64,000 nt of DNA from Chionis minor. Lineage: Eukaryota; Chordata; Aves; Charadriiformes; Chionididae. The notes below the pieces were generated by a model that ran no database searches, was not told the origin of the DNA, and saw only the letters and a program-made list of their open reading frames with translations. Shown piece by piece: positions 11,101-24,390 of the stretch. The stretch is from contig VZSF01006979.1 of assembly GCA_013398295.1 (NCBI GenBank), positions 697,740 through 761,739 on the forward strand, given 5' to 3'. The stretch's first letter is position 1. Every line of letters starts with the position of its first letter. The position numbers were made by a program, and so were the translations under genes.

Positions 11101-13619
11101 GATAACTCCTTTATTTTCTTTCTCCCTGCTTCCCTATGTTCCCTACGCTCTTTCCCACTTCTGCCCTGGTGTAAACTTCTTCCTGAAAACAGAAAGTTTC
11201 TGAAAACACTAAAAATTCTGAAGGGGAATTTTGTTAATCTAATTTTGATTAGGAATAAGCAAACCTTTGAGATGCATACGGTGTAAGTAGCAGCAAAATT
11301 GTAATATTCACTTTATGCTAAAAGCAACAGAAGTTGGAACCCAGAAGAGAAACACATCTTGCAGATGGCAGCAATGGCACCCTAGAATTCCCCCTGATTA
11401 TATTTATACATTTTCATAACCCTTGCTCTATCTTGATAGTCTCAAGTTCTGCAGCTCCTTTCTCAGAGGTATTTTATATTCACTTTCAAGCAGCATGTAG
11501 GGACTACGGAATTTTTTTCAGCTTGATATGAAGAACCTGTATGGCATCTCTTCCTTTCTATTGTTGCTTTTTTTACCTCCAGATGTTCAACTGCCTATGA
11601 GAGTACTCAAGGAAACATAGTTATGCTGTATTCCAACACTGAATCAGTTTAATTGAAAAAATAACGTGATGTGTACAGTAAGGGAATTTTAAATTAACTC
11701 CCTAGCATATTCATGGTTAAATACAATGGTTTTGTTTTCTAATAGGATATAACACAGTGCTCCTAAATGATTCTTACTAAAAAAAATAGTGAAATAGTGA
11801 ACATAATGCTCACGTCGGCTTATTGCAGGGAGCCAAACACACATCACGGCGTATACCACGTAGCAGATAGGACAGCCCTCACCCACTGCAGCCCCATCCC
11901 AGCCATTGGGTTCTTTCAGCAGCGGTGAAGTTCTTAGGCTCTTATGCACTAGCAAGAACAACCTGATCTTATGCACTAAGTTGTCATGCTTGATTGATAT
12001 TTAGGACTATCTGGAGTTACGTGGCAGTAAAATCTCTTCTGTGCTAAGCACACATATGCACCTACAGGCCCAGTGGAAGCTTATCTCAAAGCTCCTGGAG
12101 CTACTGGCACTGCCTTTGTTGTTCTGCTTACATAGCACGGAGCTATGCCGATAAATACCCAGATAGGACAGATGTAAATTTGATGGATGAAGTACTGTTT
12201 TCTCTAATAATCTAGATCGAAATGTTAAATTTTCCTCTGCATTTATCACACGCTGTTCTAGTGCGTATTGGCAATAGGCTCACTCATCCTTCTAAATGCC
12301 TGCAAATAGCTGTCAGGTTCACAGTGTTCGCTGGATACAAGCCTTGGTGCAATGGTACTGTTGAAAGCAGCTCTGCTACCTGCTGCTTTTTAACCTTAAA
12401 GATTTAAGCGTGAAGAAAAGTCTATTCCTTCTAGTTCAGGAATTTCCTAAGCTGCAGAAAGCCTGAGAGGCTGTACTAGAAGGAGTTTTAGCAGGTGCTT
12501 TCCTCTTCCTATGTGTTTCCCCCAGATATACTCCCCCAGATTACCCACTCAGAGAAAGGTGGAGCTAAATAGCTCTGCTCTGGATGAAAAGGGCTTTTCT
12601 TATGGACCCTTTACTCTTAGTTATTGCAGCAGCCTTTGGGCCTGATTCTCTAAAACCCTAACCCAGGGCAACCTCCCCCTAGTGATACCAGGGCAGACAA
12701 TTAAGCAATTAACACATGACAGTTTGCAGCTCTCAGCAGACAGCTGATATCCGTGCAGGCCTTGGTTCTTATGGAGAAGGACTTTTACAAAGAAATCTCA
12801 TTTCTCCCTGCAGCAGTAGGGAAGAGCCTGCAAGAGCAGCAGGCAATTGGCTTTAAAGGTCAAGAGGACAATCCCACCTAGGATTCCCATTGCCAGGAAG
12901 CTTTCCGTTGACCTCGGCTCTAAGGTGAGCATAGCCTGTGGGGTGTGAGGTGGCAAACACCCACCAGCTGCGTTCTGGGATTTGGCTAGAGCACGTATGT
13001 GCTTTGGTGTGAGGCCCTTGCTTTGTTCTTGCTTCTACAAAGACATCTCAAGTGGTGTCCCTGGTTGGGACTTGGTTAAGCTGTTTGGACAAGCTGCTTC
13101 TGTAGTAAGCTAGAGAAGTTGTCTGGGCTGGTCTGATGGAAGTCTCGTAACTACTGCAGTACTTGTGGAAATAGAAACTCATGGGCACCATGATGCTGCA
13201 CTTGGAGTATTCAGCAGATTGTGAAAGGTGAGGAACTGTCTGCGTGGGACAAATTAAAAGGGCTTCTCCATTTCTCACTTGGCTTAAAGATTATATTTAT
13301 ATGTTGAAAATGAACTCGTTTTGCTGTTGCTAACGCGTTCTTTGAGTTGAGATACACTATTGAAAACACTTGACTTGAAGCTTATTGATGTATTTCACTG
13401 ATGCCTTCAGGTCTTTGTTTTTTCTGAAGTTTCTAGAAACATTAAGTTGGTAATCAGACCATGGCTTGTAATTTGCAACACAAAGCCTGGTGAGCACTGT
13501 ACTCGACTTTCTTCTGTGGCTGTGGTTGTTTGGTAACTGCTTCCAGCTTAGGGCTGTTAATGGACATTTTCGAGTACACCGATGGCACTTTGCTTTCTAA
13601 AGAACCATTTGCGTTCCCA
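8191..13619. other. Non-coding stretch, nothing recognised
   Basis: No exon or repeat family was recognised. Minor items are a perfect 7-bp inverted repeat GTGATCT-GAG-AGATCAC at 10334-10350 and moderately GC-rich sequence at 12600-13000. The 142-codon minus-strand frame near 9047-9475 has no recognisable domain, and plus-strand frames overlap it, as expected by chance. Confidence 0.5.
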
Positions 13620-14060
13620 GAATGATCAACAAATCCTTTTGTTTAAATAATAATCTAGTACAATTTTGTCACAAGACAAAATCTTACAGCATATTTGGAT
13701 TACTAGGGTACTGCATCTAATAGCGTTTCTGGTTCAGTTAATAGGAGACCAGGTTAATCATCAATACCTGCCATGCTTTTCTTGCAGCATAGTAGCATGC
13801 TCAAAATAAAAATTACAATGTTATTTGATTACTAGAATATGGGTATAACATTTGAAGAAATTGTAAAAGCATTTTTCCTTTCATTTTCTTTCCCTGAAAA
13901 GTATTGGCATATTAGGTGGAATTAAAATGTAAGCATTAATTGAAACTCTACTTAATTTACTACAGCAGCATGGTATGCATTAAATATAGTTCTTTAGAGA
14001 ACATTGAATTTTATATTTATAAAATTAATAAATGTATATATTGTGCATTTCTAGTGCTTG
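13620..14060. promoter_or_regulatory. AT-rich, element-like stretch
   Basis: Repeat-free AT-rich sequence with many ATTA/TAAT words, for example around 13920-14040. It resembles vertebrate conserved non-coding elements in composition only. Confidence 0.2.
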
Positions 14061-14114
14061 GAGTTACATAAAGATACCTGTTCACCCACTTTGAAAATAG
14101 GAAGGAAATAAAAC

Positions 14115-14127
14115 GGGGGGGGGGGGN
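14115..14127. repeat. G homopolymer with one ambiguous base
   Basis: Twelve G are followed by an N at 14127. The true length of the run is probably unresolved in the assembly. Confidence 0.9.
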
Positions 14128-17100
14128 CCAGTAGTTCAGCTTTCTCTTCTGGCTGGAGATGAACTATGTTCTCACTTCCAGCCTTGGAAGTCTCATTTTT
14201 TTTGCGGCTTTCTATAATGCCAGTACTTAAATTGGAAATTATTCTTTGCGATCTAGTGAAAGCAAGCTTGTTGGTTTTGGCTACAAGTATCTATAATATG
14301 GTCTCTCTTTCCCATTAACACTGAGTTGTCCTTCTTCATGTTAAATCCTACGTGGTGTGCTTACTTTGCTGCAGTCCATTTTTGTGGAATGCTTTTTGAA
14401 TAGAAGTTTTTCAACAGATAATTTTATAGTCCCAAAGAGAAGTCAGATGCTCTGTTGTATTATTGCATGCATTTAGTTTTCAGTTTCCCGTTGCATCCAA
14501 GTAAAACATCTATATGTTTTTCTGGCAAAACCATCTTGCAATTCCTGAGTAATGGCTGGATGTATCTGTTGCCATAGTTTATCTGAGTCTTTCAAAAAGA
14601 TAGCAAAACTGTTTGTTCTTCTAAATTTCCACCATTTGACTGACTTTTTCTTTTCTTTCTTTCTTTTTATTTCATTCTCCACTCTCTGCAAACTAAGCTT
14701 CACAAGATGATTTTCTTCTAAAGATGGCTGATCATCCACTCGGGCGGTTGTCCAGGTTGCCTGAGTATGGAATTTTATTAGTTCCCTTGTGTTTTGGATT
14801 CTACAGTGTGAACCAATAGGTCCTACCTGGATGTTACATGGTTTTATTTGGTTTGGGTAACTTAGATCTTGGGCTGCTCTTGCCTTTAGCATGCCTGGAA
14901 CCATGAGGCTTGAACAGCATGTGACTGCGGTCTGTCTGCCACACTCAAGTGCTTGTCATAAAGCAGCTGAACAAATTTGCCATCCCCAGGTGAACTGATC
15001 AAAGGTAGTTGTAGGAAGCAGGAACTTGTTTTGCTACAATGCATCTTTTTGGTTGTGAAAGCACTCAGATAATGTTTAATATTTTTCGAAGTACATGCTG
15101 AGCACTTAGGAAAATGTGACCCTTTTACTCTCTCAAGTTAGGCAAGTAGAACCTGAAGTACACACTCCTGTGTTACTCTTGAAAATCCAGCCCTTGGTTT
15201 TAAATTGCCCCTGTGCTTCACTTCTTGGGCTAGTTATAGATGTGCTAAACATAGGCCAGCACAAAAGATTCAGGAAAGTCTCTGACAGTGACTTAATGGG
15301 AGGTTTGAAGGCTTGCTTCTAAAAATGAGGCTGCTCAGTTAAGCTTCTCAGATAGGTGAACAGATAGATTGCTTCAGGCAGCCCAGTTTGAGAAGCTTGC
15401 CCTACTTCTCTGATTTTGGAAACACCAGCATAAAAATTACCTGTATAAGGCAGATGAATGCATCACTGCTTCAGAGTTGTATACTGCTTAATATGCAAAC
15501 TGGTGGTGCGGTTGTTACAAGCATTTCATTTAAATATTGGGTGCAATTGATCTGGAGGTACCAACGGGCTAGATGTTTTCTTATACAGTGGCCACGTGCC
15601 ATCCTTGGTTATTGCTGCTGGTGGGAGCAATTGTGTTCAAAGGAGCAAATGAAGGAAGGTGGTTCTGCTTGCCACACTCACCAGTTGCATACGGGGAAGC
15701 CCCTGCAACAGCCTTTCGTCCCTCTCTTGCTTTCATTTAACTCTGAGATCATTGAAGGGTTTTGGCTGGTAAATCAGCTGCTCTAGAGACTGCTATTGCT
15801 ACCTGTCTCTCTTTCAGTTAGTGGCATAAAAGTTGCTGCCTGGCCACTTGTGTCACCTTAACAGAATCCTGTGTTGGTGTTTCTCTAACTCGTGTTCCTA
15901 CAGAGGAGGCACGGATGCCTACCCTAATGCGCAGTAGCAGCCTCGAGCAATAAAACACTAAAGCACTATGTTTATATGGGAAATGGTGTTACATGGAAAG
16001 GAAAGCTGTGGATAACTGTAAACTCTTCTACAAGAAAGCAGGTAGGATTAATGACCAGACAACCAGAGAGCTCTGTGACTGTCATAACTATAATTTTTAT
16101 GAACAAAACTAAACTTATTGAAATCGCAGTAAAATACATTAAATTGGCATTATCCCACCCACCCCCACAGTTCTAACAGTTACTTGCTATGTGCTCTGGG
16201 CTACGTGTTTGTCATCTCAAAAAAAATTTTGTTCCAAGATACATTTAAGAAACTTGGGCATAAAAATGTCATCCATGGTTCTACTTGTCTGAAAAAAAAA
16301 AAAACCAAACCACCCAAACAAACAACAAACACACAAAATGAGGATGTTGCTGCATCTGCATGCCTTTTTTGTTACTCAAAAGTTTTTGGTGGGCTTGTTC
16401 TTATAATTAACTTAGTCTGAAAATCTGAGTTGTTTCTGAAATTGTATTTTGGGGACAATCAGGAGAACTGATTAAAGTTTATCAGGTTTCTGTGGTAGCT
16501 TAGTTGAAGTCAACTGCTAATTATAAAGTCAGATAAAAATTAAAGCAGTGAGAATGAAACCTTATATAGAGTAGGGCGACTTGTGAAAAGCCCAGTCCCA
16601 ATCAAATACTGAGAAGGGTTGCTCTACACCAAGGAAGGATTACAAAAACTGCCCAGAACTTCCAGCAAAGCAACCCACTTTTGTGTTGGTGATCCCAACA
16701 CAGAAACTCACTTGTGGGGAAGTTGGTGGTGTCTTAATGCAGGAAAGCCCTTAGGAGACGGGGAACTAAGAGGGCTACTGTTCACCATTGCTAACATGGA
16801 GGATGCTTGTGCACCATGCAATCAGGTATTTCTTGCATCTACAGGGATGAGGAAGAGTTATACTGCTGAACTACTGAACTCCTTAGGGGACAACTTGTCT
16901 GCAGAGATAAATTACTGTTCTAAACAGTAGTAAGAATTAAAATCAGTAGGCTTCATTTTTCTTGGTATAATAGGAACTCAGAGGGTCTTCCTTGGTCTTC
17001 CTTTTTTTTTCTAGTCATGAAGGGACAAAAGAAATGAAAAAAAAAATCAGCAAACGTGACTCTGCACAAACACAGAAAATAAGCACATACATATTTTGCC

Positions 17101-18939
17101 CCTTCCTCCCCCCTGAGGTGTCCCCCCAGTGGCATGTGTCAAGGCATTTCCAAAGCTAGGCTTTAGAGTCTTTCTGAACTCTATTGTACATTAGTCTCTG
17201 CACCCATAAATTGACTTCAGGGTCATCCAGGGGATAATTTAGCTTTAAATACAGGGTTGCACTAATATGTCTGTTGGCCCTCACTCATCCATTTGAATTG
17301 GCAGAAGTCCAGTTGGAATAGAGGAGAGGAGCTGTTTAAGGGACCGGTTCTTCGTGACGTTACATTATCATATCTCTTGTCTTGTACTTCCCAAAGAAAA
17401 GGCTAGGACAGGATCGGTGCATAACGGAGCAGACCTCCTTCAGCGGTGGGGAAGTGGATACTAGGATGTGGATATTAGGATGTTGTGTGCAGGGCAGAGT
17501 ATGGCGCAGACTCTGGCCCATGGAGAATATAGATGCAAAGAAAGTAGTAATTTTTATGAAGGCTGCTCAGTCACACGTAACACAGTCAAACTGTTGTGCC
17601 AGTTTATTTTTATGAGTCATTTAGAGGAAACATATACTTATCTCCAGTTTAAAGATATGAAGGAGAGAGTAATTTGCTAACTGTTTCGGGTTATTTGCAG
17701 GGACAAGATAAGGAATAAAGAGTAATTGTATTTTGACCCATAAATAACTCCAACTTTCAGATGTCTCTTGTACCTTTTGCATTACGGGCAGAAGAATGAT
17801 TATTTTTTTGTAATCTGTCTGTAAGATGAATAGGACACCTATTTTTATCAGTTTTCAGAGTGAGTGTAAAAAAAAAAAAAAAAAAAATTCAGAATGTTTG
17901 CCAGTGAAGTTATCCTGTGCGGCAGAGCCTAACTCTGCAAAGACTCTACCTGGAATGTTTTAGGGTTTTTAAATATACACATTTTTTGTTTATTTGTATA
18001 TTTGCTCATTCTTTCATTTAATCAAAGGGAAAAATTTTGTTCATAAGGCCTGACTTTTCTTTTTAAAAAATTCTAGATTCCAGTGGTTCAGGCATCTGTA
18101 TAACAGGCTTGTCTGTGCTATACTGCAGAGAAACCTTCCTCTTTGACCTACTGGGTGTTTCTCTTCTGAGGGAGGAAAGGAATTCTTTCCATGTTAAAAG
18201 AGTTCAGTCTCCTCCTGTCACTGATTGCCGCTGTTGCTTAGTTGAGCCCAATTATATTCAATGGCTTCTCAAGGGTTCAGCTGTGAAGAAGGCATGTGTG
18301 CAAATGATTATCAATAAAATAACAGGATTTGCATACACAGGAGCAGCACACATGCCACTGCTTTGAAGATTTACCATGTAAGGTACAGTTACTGTTCGGT
18401 AGGACATCTGTTGACACTGCCACTTTCATACTCCTCCCGCTCAGTTTTCCTGGCTGCCGTAGGCAGAGGCGGAAGAAAATAGCAGTGCTAGCTGTTCATG
18501 CAGGAGTAATAATAGCCCTCCACAGAAGAAGAGTAATTACCTTTGTCTGGTTTCTCCCTGCTCTAAAATCTAAGCAAATAGAGACCAGTGGCTATGTAGT
18601 TGAGGCATACAGAAGTCCTGTTGCTTTTACTAAATCTGAGGCTAGTTCTACAAAACCTCCTTTGCTCACGAGATGAATTCGTGTCTTAATTCTGAAAAAA
18701 AAAAAAAAAATCCATTACTGATGGGTAGATTTTCTGAGCATATTTGACAGCTTTTAAGCCAGTGGTATTTGGCAAGGCCTTTTAAAGTTACAGGAGATTT
18801 ATAGCTAAAGAGATTACGTAGCAGTGGGTTCAGATCCGATCCCTTTCCCCCAGCTCCTGCACTGGGTAACCATGACAGGAGCTGTCTGTATACCAGAAGG
18901 AACAATTTAAGAGGGGTGGCTGCGTTTGGCAATAGAAGC
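14128..18939. other. Non-coding stretch with A tracts
   Basis: No exon was recognised. Simple tracts are A13 at 16292-16304 followed by CAAA-type sequence to about 16338, A20 at 17868-17887 and A16 at 18695-18710. The 143-codon minus-strand open frame at 14473-14904 has a lysine-rich middle and no recognisable domain. A few frames of this length are expected by chance in 64 kb. Confidence 0.5.
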
Positions 18940-19660
18940 CCCCGTTAGCAGCCGGAAGCATTGGTGCTGAAAAGCAATCGCTGGTGTCAAGAACTTTCCT
19001 AGCTAAGCAGTGCAGCTGGTGGCAATAAATAGCATTCTAATAAAGGAGGATGTTCAACCCATGACATAAGCGAATACTGTTTCAACCACAAAAAGTAATT
19101 TATGGTGCTGCATATGTCTGAAATGGATTTTTTCCGATACATTTTAAAGTAAAAATGCTAAGATTTCAATGGAGGGAAAGATCTGCATTTTAAATCAAAA
19201 TGAAATTGAAAGATCAATGAAAAGTGTACTGCTTTTTTAAGTACGCAATGATACATAACATTTTAAGGATGTGCACTGTCACAAAGCACAATTACCTCCA
19301 TTCCTAAAAATGAAAGATGCTGTTTTCTGACTGTGAATGTTCTCTATATTGCATCAAACCTAATAACTTCCCATGTCAGTGATAATCCCCCCCAACATTT
19401 AGACAGAACCATCATCATCTTCTCGCATAAGAATGCCAAAATGATCATTCAGAAAGTAGCAAATAACAATATGCTCGGATTGCATAAACATAATGATTCC
19501 CAAAAAAAATCAGCTCCAGCCTCAATGAAGAGCAAAAAAAGGGGAGGAGTGGATAATAAAGTCATTAGGCTCATTGGACCCGTTAACTTATTGAGTCCAT
19601 TACAGTAAAGAAGTTATTAGTTTTGACATAACCAGTGGTTTATTTGAACATATACTGCTG
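18940..19660. promoter_or_regulatory. Candidate conserved non-coding element
   Basis: About 700 bases free of repeats, AT-rich and dense in homeodomain-type words (ATTAA, TAATTT, ATAAT, ATTAG). It has balanced short motifs such as AGCAGTGCAGCTGGTGGCAA near 19005-19024, which contains a CAGCTG E-box. It lies in the presumed MEIS2-CDIN1 gap, where enhancers are expected. Conservation could not be tested. Confidence 0.3.
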
Positions 19661-22404
19661 TTCTCTGTTACACGTTCTGTTTGTGCCACATGTGATTTCT
19701 CTTACACAATTATTGTGAAACATTGCAATGTTACATCCTGCATCATCTCCCACCGGGATGAGCAGTGTGGATGTGGTACCAGGAGAAACTGTCCTTGGAG
19801 TTTATTTCTGCTGGCTGCTTTGGGGGTATTTTGGGGGCACAGAAGAGCGGGAGGTTTTGGTTTTAGCTGAGCATAGGCTGTCAAGTTAACTGAATGGATG
19901 GGCTGTTCTGAAAGGCTTTTTATACAGGTGTTTGTTTTGAATCACGAGGGCTGTATGTGCAAGCACGTAAAATGAGTAACTGGTTAAGTGTTGTTACTCA
20001 AGATCAAAATCCTTTGTACTGGAAAGCGAAGCATAGTATATATGTTCAAAATTCCTTAAGGAAATCAGCCCTTTGCGGTATCCTTTTACGTGTGTTTATT
20101 CATTTTCTAGTTTTGCATTTGGAAGAAACAGGCCTGCATGTTTAGGAGATGGCTGATACCCATTTATCAGCGGCACAGCTCTGTACTCAAGCTGATTCCC
20201 ACCCCTGCCCCCTCCCCTCCCCCTGTAGATGGTTTCTGCTGTCATCTAGGAGTTAAAGAGCCAGATTCTCAGCTGGTGCACATCAGCACTGCTATCCTGA
20301 AATAAATAGGCATAACTTCACTGGAGTCGCTGAAATCTAAGCTCAGACTCGTGGGTTTTGCCGTCCTTGAGCGCAGTGCTTTAAGGCTTATGATACACAC
20401 TTCTGTGATACTTTGTTATGGTATAAACAAACACCACGCTTCTGATTCGAATTATAATCTCATTCACCCAGAAACCAATAGAGCTCTGCTTATTTATCCC
20501 AGCTGAGAGGATAGCCCAAAGGCTTTTCATGTTGTATGATAAAGTCATGGGCTGTGATTCCAACCAGCTCCCCCCCTCCATCTATATAAACAAGGAGGCG
20601 ACCCCACTACTGCTGGTGCAATTACTTAGATGTGGAACAGTTGTTCAGAGAGTTTTGGATTCAAATCAGTGCCACGATGTTTATCCTGTAGTGAAGTGAT
20701 GTGTCTGGTAAGGCTTTAGCCGGTTCAGAAAGAAAGCAAGAGTCTGAATTTAGGTATTGGTATAAAGAGTCGGGCAGAAATTTGGGAGTAATTAAAGGAT
20801 GGAACACCTACCAAAAATGTTGAATTGAATGTTTCCTGTAAACTGCGAGTGCAGCCACAACACTCTTTGATTCTGAGTCGCGTTTAAACTCAGGATGGAA
20901 TCCAGCTGCAAAGCCTGGATCTAGATCTGAATTTCCACAAGTTCAAGGTTGTTGTGATCAGTGGAGTTTATTTGGTTCCGTATCTAATTTAAATGCAGAA
21001 CTTTTAAGGTAACTTCAATCAGATGTTCTTGGGATCCACTGGAATAATAGTGCAATAAAAGCTGAAATTAAACATATCTGGTATTGTGTAGGGATTTTAT
21101 TAGTATTCCAGTTTAAGGTTAAAATAGTGCTCTCATGCAGTCAGCCTACGTTAATAAATTAAAGCAGAGGAGTTTGCAAATGATTTAAAATCATGGCTTA
21201 CACATTTTTCCAAAGCAGAAGAAGAGAAGCACAGAAAGTTCATCCGAATTCTCAAGGCAGTGCATGTGGTGAGCATTAGTTTTCCCTTTCTTCATTTTTT
21301 TTTTGTTTTTTTTGTTAAGGTTGGCTAATGCTTTCTTTTTCTTCACAAATACTGTACTGGTAACTGAAGATATCTTCCATATGTGTACAACATCAGGGAT
21401 AGCAACATCAATGATACAAGGACTTTCTTTAGGTGCGGTGCATAGTAGCAAGGAAACATAACTTTGTATGCATTCAGATCTCCGCAGTGGTATGTTCTTC
21501 CGAAACTGCAAATGACTTCAATCACAGGAATATGGCCTGGCAAGAGCTGGGAACTGGAGGAAGAAAAGAATGCAGTATTTACTTGAAATCCAAACAAAAC
21601 CCAAAACAAAGAACTCAGTTCTTGCCTCTAAGTTTAACCTGTAATATTTCATTCAATATGCTGTCTTGATCAAAATCAGCTATAGGAATGGGATGGCTAT
21701 CAGTAGTCACAATTTTTGTCAACAAGAAATGACAAAAAAATCACTGATTCCCTTATTCTCCTTTGTTACTGGTTTTCTTCAGTTCAGCCAGGTTAATGGT
21801 TATCTAGGGAATGTCAGCAATGATAATTCTGATAGAAACTCTGTCTCCTGTTTTTGGCTGGTGAGAAGGTGTTTGATAAGAAACCGCCAGGTAAAGGAGA
21901 GAAAGCTGAGAGGTAAACAAATGTGCAGAGGCTGCCTCGATGAGTGAGGTTTGTGAGTTCCTCTTGACCCAGCTGGAACACCCTGCCTGGCTCCCTGGGC
22001 TAGTCTCGCATTGCCTGGCTGCACAGCCTGCAGGTTATGCATAGGAGGCTGTCTCCTGCCTGGAGAAGACCTTCAGTGCCCTGGGAAAGTGTCTTTACCC
22101 GGGGCAGAAAAGTGGGGAAACAGAACAATCTCTAGTGCAATAACATCCCACCTGTGAAAGGGCTCCAGGACCCTCTTAGTACTTTCAAAGTGAGCGGGAT
22201 GGCTACAGCTTCTGTGTGCTCTGGTTTTCCGGCAGCACGTCAGCTGGGGGTGGGTGGTTGCTCAAGGAGGTTTGCAAAGTTCAGCTGTCTAGACCAGCTA
22301 ATTGCAGTTTACCTGGTATGATGTTCTCAGTGAGCTGGCTGTGCTGTTCTGGCATTTATTGAAGGAAACTCCTCCATTCAGTTATTTTCAGAAGTTTGAA
22401 ACAC
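19661..22404. other. Non-coding stretch, nothing recognised
   Basis: Mixed composition with a C-rich tract near 20196-20226 and T-rich sequence near 21293-21321. The part at 21950-22300 is more GC-rich but has no recognisable exon. Confidence 0.5.
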
Positions 22405-22433
22405 GGAAGTCAGACTAGATGTGATCTATGACC
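22405..22433 (+). mobile_element. Possible CR1-related 3'-end scrap
   Basis: GGAAGTCAGACTAGATG followed by ATCTATGACC resembles the common 3' end of CR1-type LINEs and derived SINEs (GGTCAGACTAGATGATC...ATCTATGA), with the middle deleted. It is short and could be chance. Confidence 0.35.
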
Positions 22434-23379
22434 AAGTGAGGGTGTCTCCAGCCAGTTTAAGAACATACTTTTGAGAAGCTGATTTACTCCCACCTCGTGT
22501 TTGTCCCACTAGAGCTGAAACACCTGGTACAAAGGACTACACAATTCCAAACTGATACTCACCTGTGATCTTTTGCCTCTTTAAACATCAGTTTTTATGA
22601 CTTGAAGCCCATTGCTTTTTCCTCTTCACATCCTTCTTCCAACTTACAAAAATTTGCAGGAGATGACTTACTGCTTTGCAACATAAAAGCCTGTCACTTG
22701 TAGCACTCGCCTCTTCAAATTTCTCGCATACTGGTGATTTGCTTTTGTAGGTGCACTGGTTTCTGTGGTGTTAGATCTGCTTATAGTTGTGTAACAGAGC
22801 AAATGGGATTCACAGATTTTTAGAGCCTTTAAATGATCATACCCACAGATGCAGCAATGACTTGGTCTCCTCTCCACTTTCCCCAGTCAAGTTCAAAAAT
22901 GCCAGCATTAGGAGCCCAAAAATCGAAAAAGAAAAAAAGCCATGTGAAGCATTCTGGTACTCTGGCTTTGATTTTGTGCTCTTTCTTCAAGTTATCTCAA
23001 AGAAAAGGCATTGAGGTCTCTTAAATGTGTATATCAGGTGCTGGCAGCACTGAATCTTTCTTTGTGTATCCTGCTTAAGAATGACAGCTGGTGGATAAAT
23101 CTTTCTAAAGATGTCTGAAACAGCCATATTTACTGAACTGGATCTTTTGAAGGCTTAGATCGTGGGGCTACATTTTGCTTACCACTTTTGTATGAAATTA
23201 AACTATGAATCACTTCTGTTATGTCCTTTTTTTGCCTCCCTTCCAGTAATTTTCTATTTCTTGTTTGCATTTTAGTAGCATGGAATAGCGATCGCAGGCT
23301 TTTTGGATAGAAGGCTGTATATTTAAGAATTCAAACTTCAGAGGACTTGCCAAATCCTGCATCAAATATGAAACTCGCA
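22434..23379. other. Non-coding stretch, nothing recognised
   Basis: No gene, repeat family or clear regulatory signature was seen. Confidence 0.5.
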
Positions 23380-23760
23380 GAAAGAGCATTAAAAAATATT
23401 TAAACTAAGCGATTAATTTCTTACCATCTGGAAAACTACAAACAGTGACAAAAGCAACTCAAAAATTCATATGCCATTAATAGGCTGACTGCTTCAATAC
23501 AGAATATTATGCTCCTCATAGCAACAGATTAATGTATAACCAGTGATGACTGGCCTTTCAAACATATCAGAATAGACAATCCTGTATATAATGGGGAATC
23601 GCTATATTGTGATTGATGTCCAAGATTTATGATGTTATAAACTATTGGTTATGTTGTTTTGACAATGGAAGAATTAACGAACGAGACAGATTTGCCTGCA
23701 GTGATTAACTATATTATAAAGAAACATTAATAAAGATAAAACATTTGGAAATTCTTTATG
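23380..23760. promoter_or_regulatory. Candidate conserved enhancer with PBX/HOX-type site
   Basis: Repeat-free AT-rich sequence contains TGATTGATG at 23610-23618 (PBX/HOX-type), TGACAATGG near 23660-23668 (a TGACA half-site overlapping a SOX-like ACAATGG) and several ATTAAT or GATTAA words. The pattern is typical of ancient developmental enhancers near TALE homeobox genes. The call is by composition and motifs only. Confidence 0.35.
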
Positions 23761-23927
23761 AAAAAATAACATTTTTGCTCTTTTCACAAGGAACAAAAGA
23801 AGCCAGAAACATGACAGATTTCATCGAGAGCTGTTCACAGAGTAAAAGTAGGTCTGATTTTTGTTTTGCTGTGCTAGACTTCACTTCTCAAACCATAGAA
23901 TAATGAAGTGAGTGTTTTTTAGCTTAT

Positions 23928-23992
23928 AGGTTGTGGATTGTTGTGGTGTTGTGTGTGTGGTGGTTGGTTGTGTGGTTTGTTTTTTTTTTTTT
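23928..23992. repeat. TG/TGG-rich tract ending in poly-T
   Basis: Low-complexity GTGGTT/GTGTGG sequence followed by a T14-15 run directly precedes the LTR start at 24000. It may be the pre-insertion target sequence. Confidence 0.75.
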
Positions 23993-23999
23993 GCTTACA

Positions 24000-24390
24000 T
24001 GTGGTGGGTTGACCCTGGCTGAATGCCAGGTGCCCACCAAAGCTGCTCTATCCCTCCCCTCCTCAGCCGGTCAAGGGACAGAAAATATAACTAGTCTCGT
24101 GGGTCAAGATAAGGGCAGGGAGATCACTCACAATCAAATCAGAGTAGGGTAATGAGAAATAAACCCAAATTTTAAAGCACCTTTCCCCCTAACCCTACTT
24201 CTTCCTGGGCTCAATTTCACTCCTGATTTTTTTTCTAGCTCTTCCCTCCAAGCGGCACTGGGGTATAGGTAAGGGGGGTTGTAGTCAGTCCATCACGTGT
24301 TGTCTCTGCTGTTCCTTGCTCCTCAGGGGGAGGACTCCTCGCGTTCTTCCTCTGCTCCAGTGTGGGGTCCCAAATTTGCAAACCCAATAC
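24000..24390 (+). mobile_element. Solo LTR of an avian endogenous retrovirus, internally deleted
   Basis: The left end begins TGTGGTGGGTTGACCCTGGC and runs on as an LTR type I recognise as abundant in neoavian genomes (ERVL-like by my recollection; the family name is not certain). The match continues through a CCTCAGGGGGAGGACTCCTC box to a GTGGGGTCC repeat unit near 24361. It then jumps to the 3' terminal sequence ending AAACCCAATAC at about 24390. Related copies carry a long array of GTGGGGTCC-type units between these points, so the centre appears deleted. No gag, pol or env coding sequence is next to it, which fits a solo LTR. The flanks do not show a clear target-site duplication. Confidence 0.8.

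Noticed and set aside
12648..12665. CCCTAACCC, telomere-like word
   Set aside because: It is a single short occurrence, not an interstitial telomeric array.
14473..14904. 143-codon minus-strand open frame with a lysine-rich segment
   Set aside because: It has no recognisable domain. A rough estimate gives a few chance frames of this length in 64 kb of six-frame sequence, and there is no supporting splice or CpG context.
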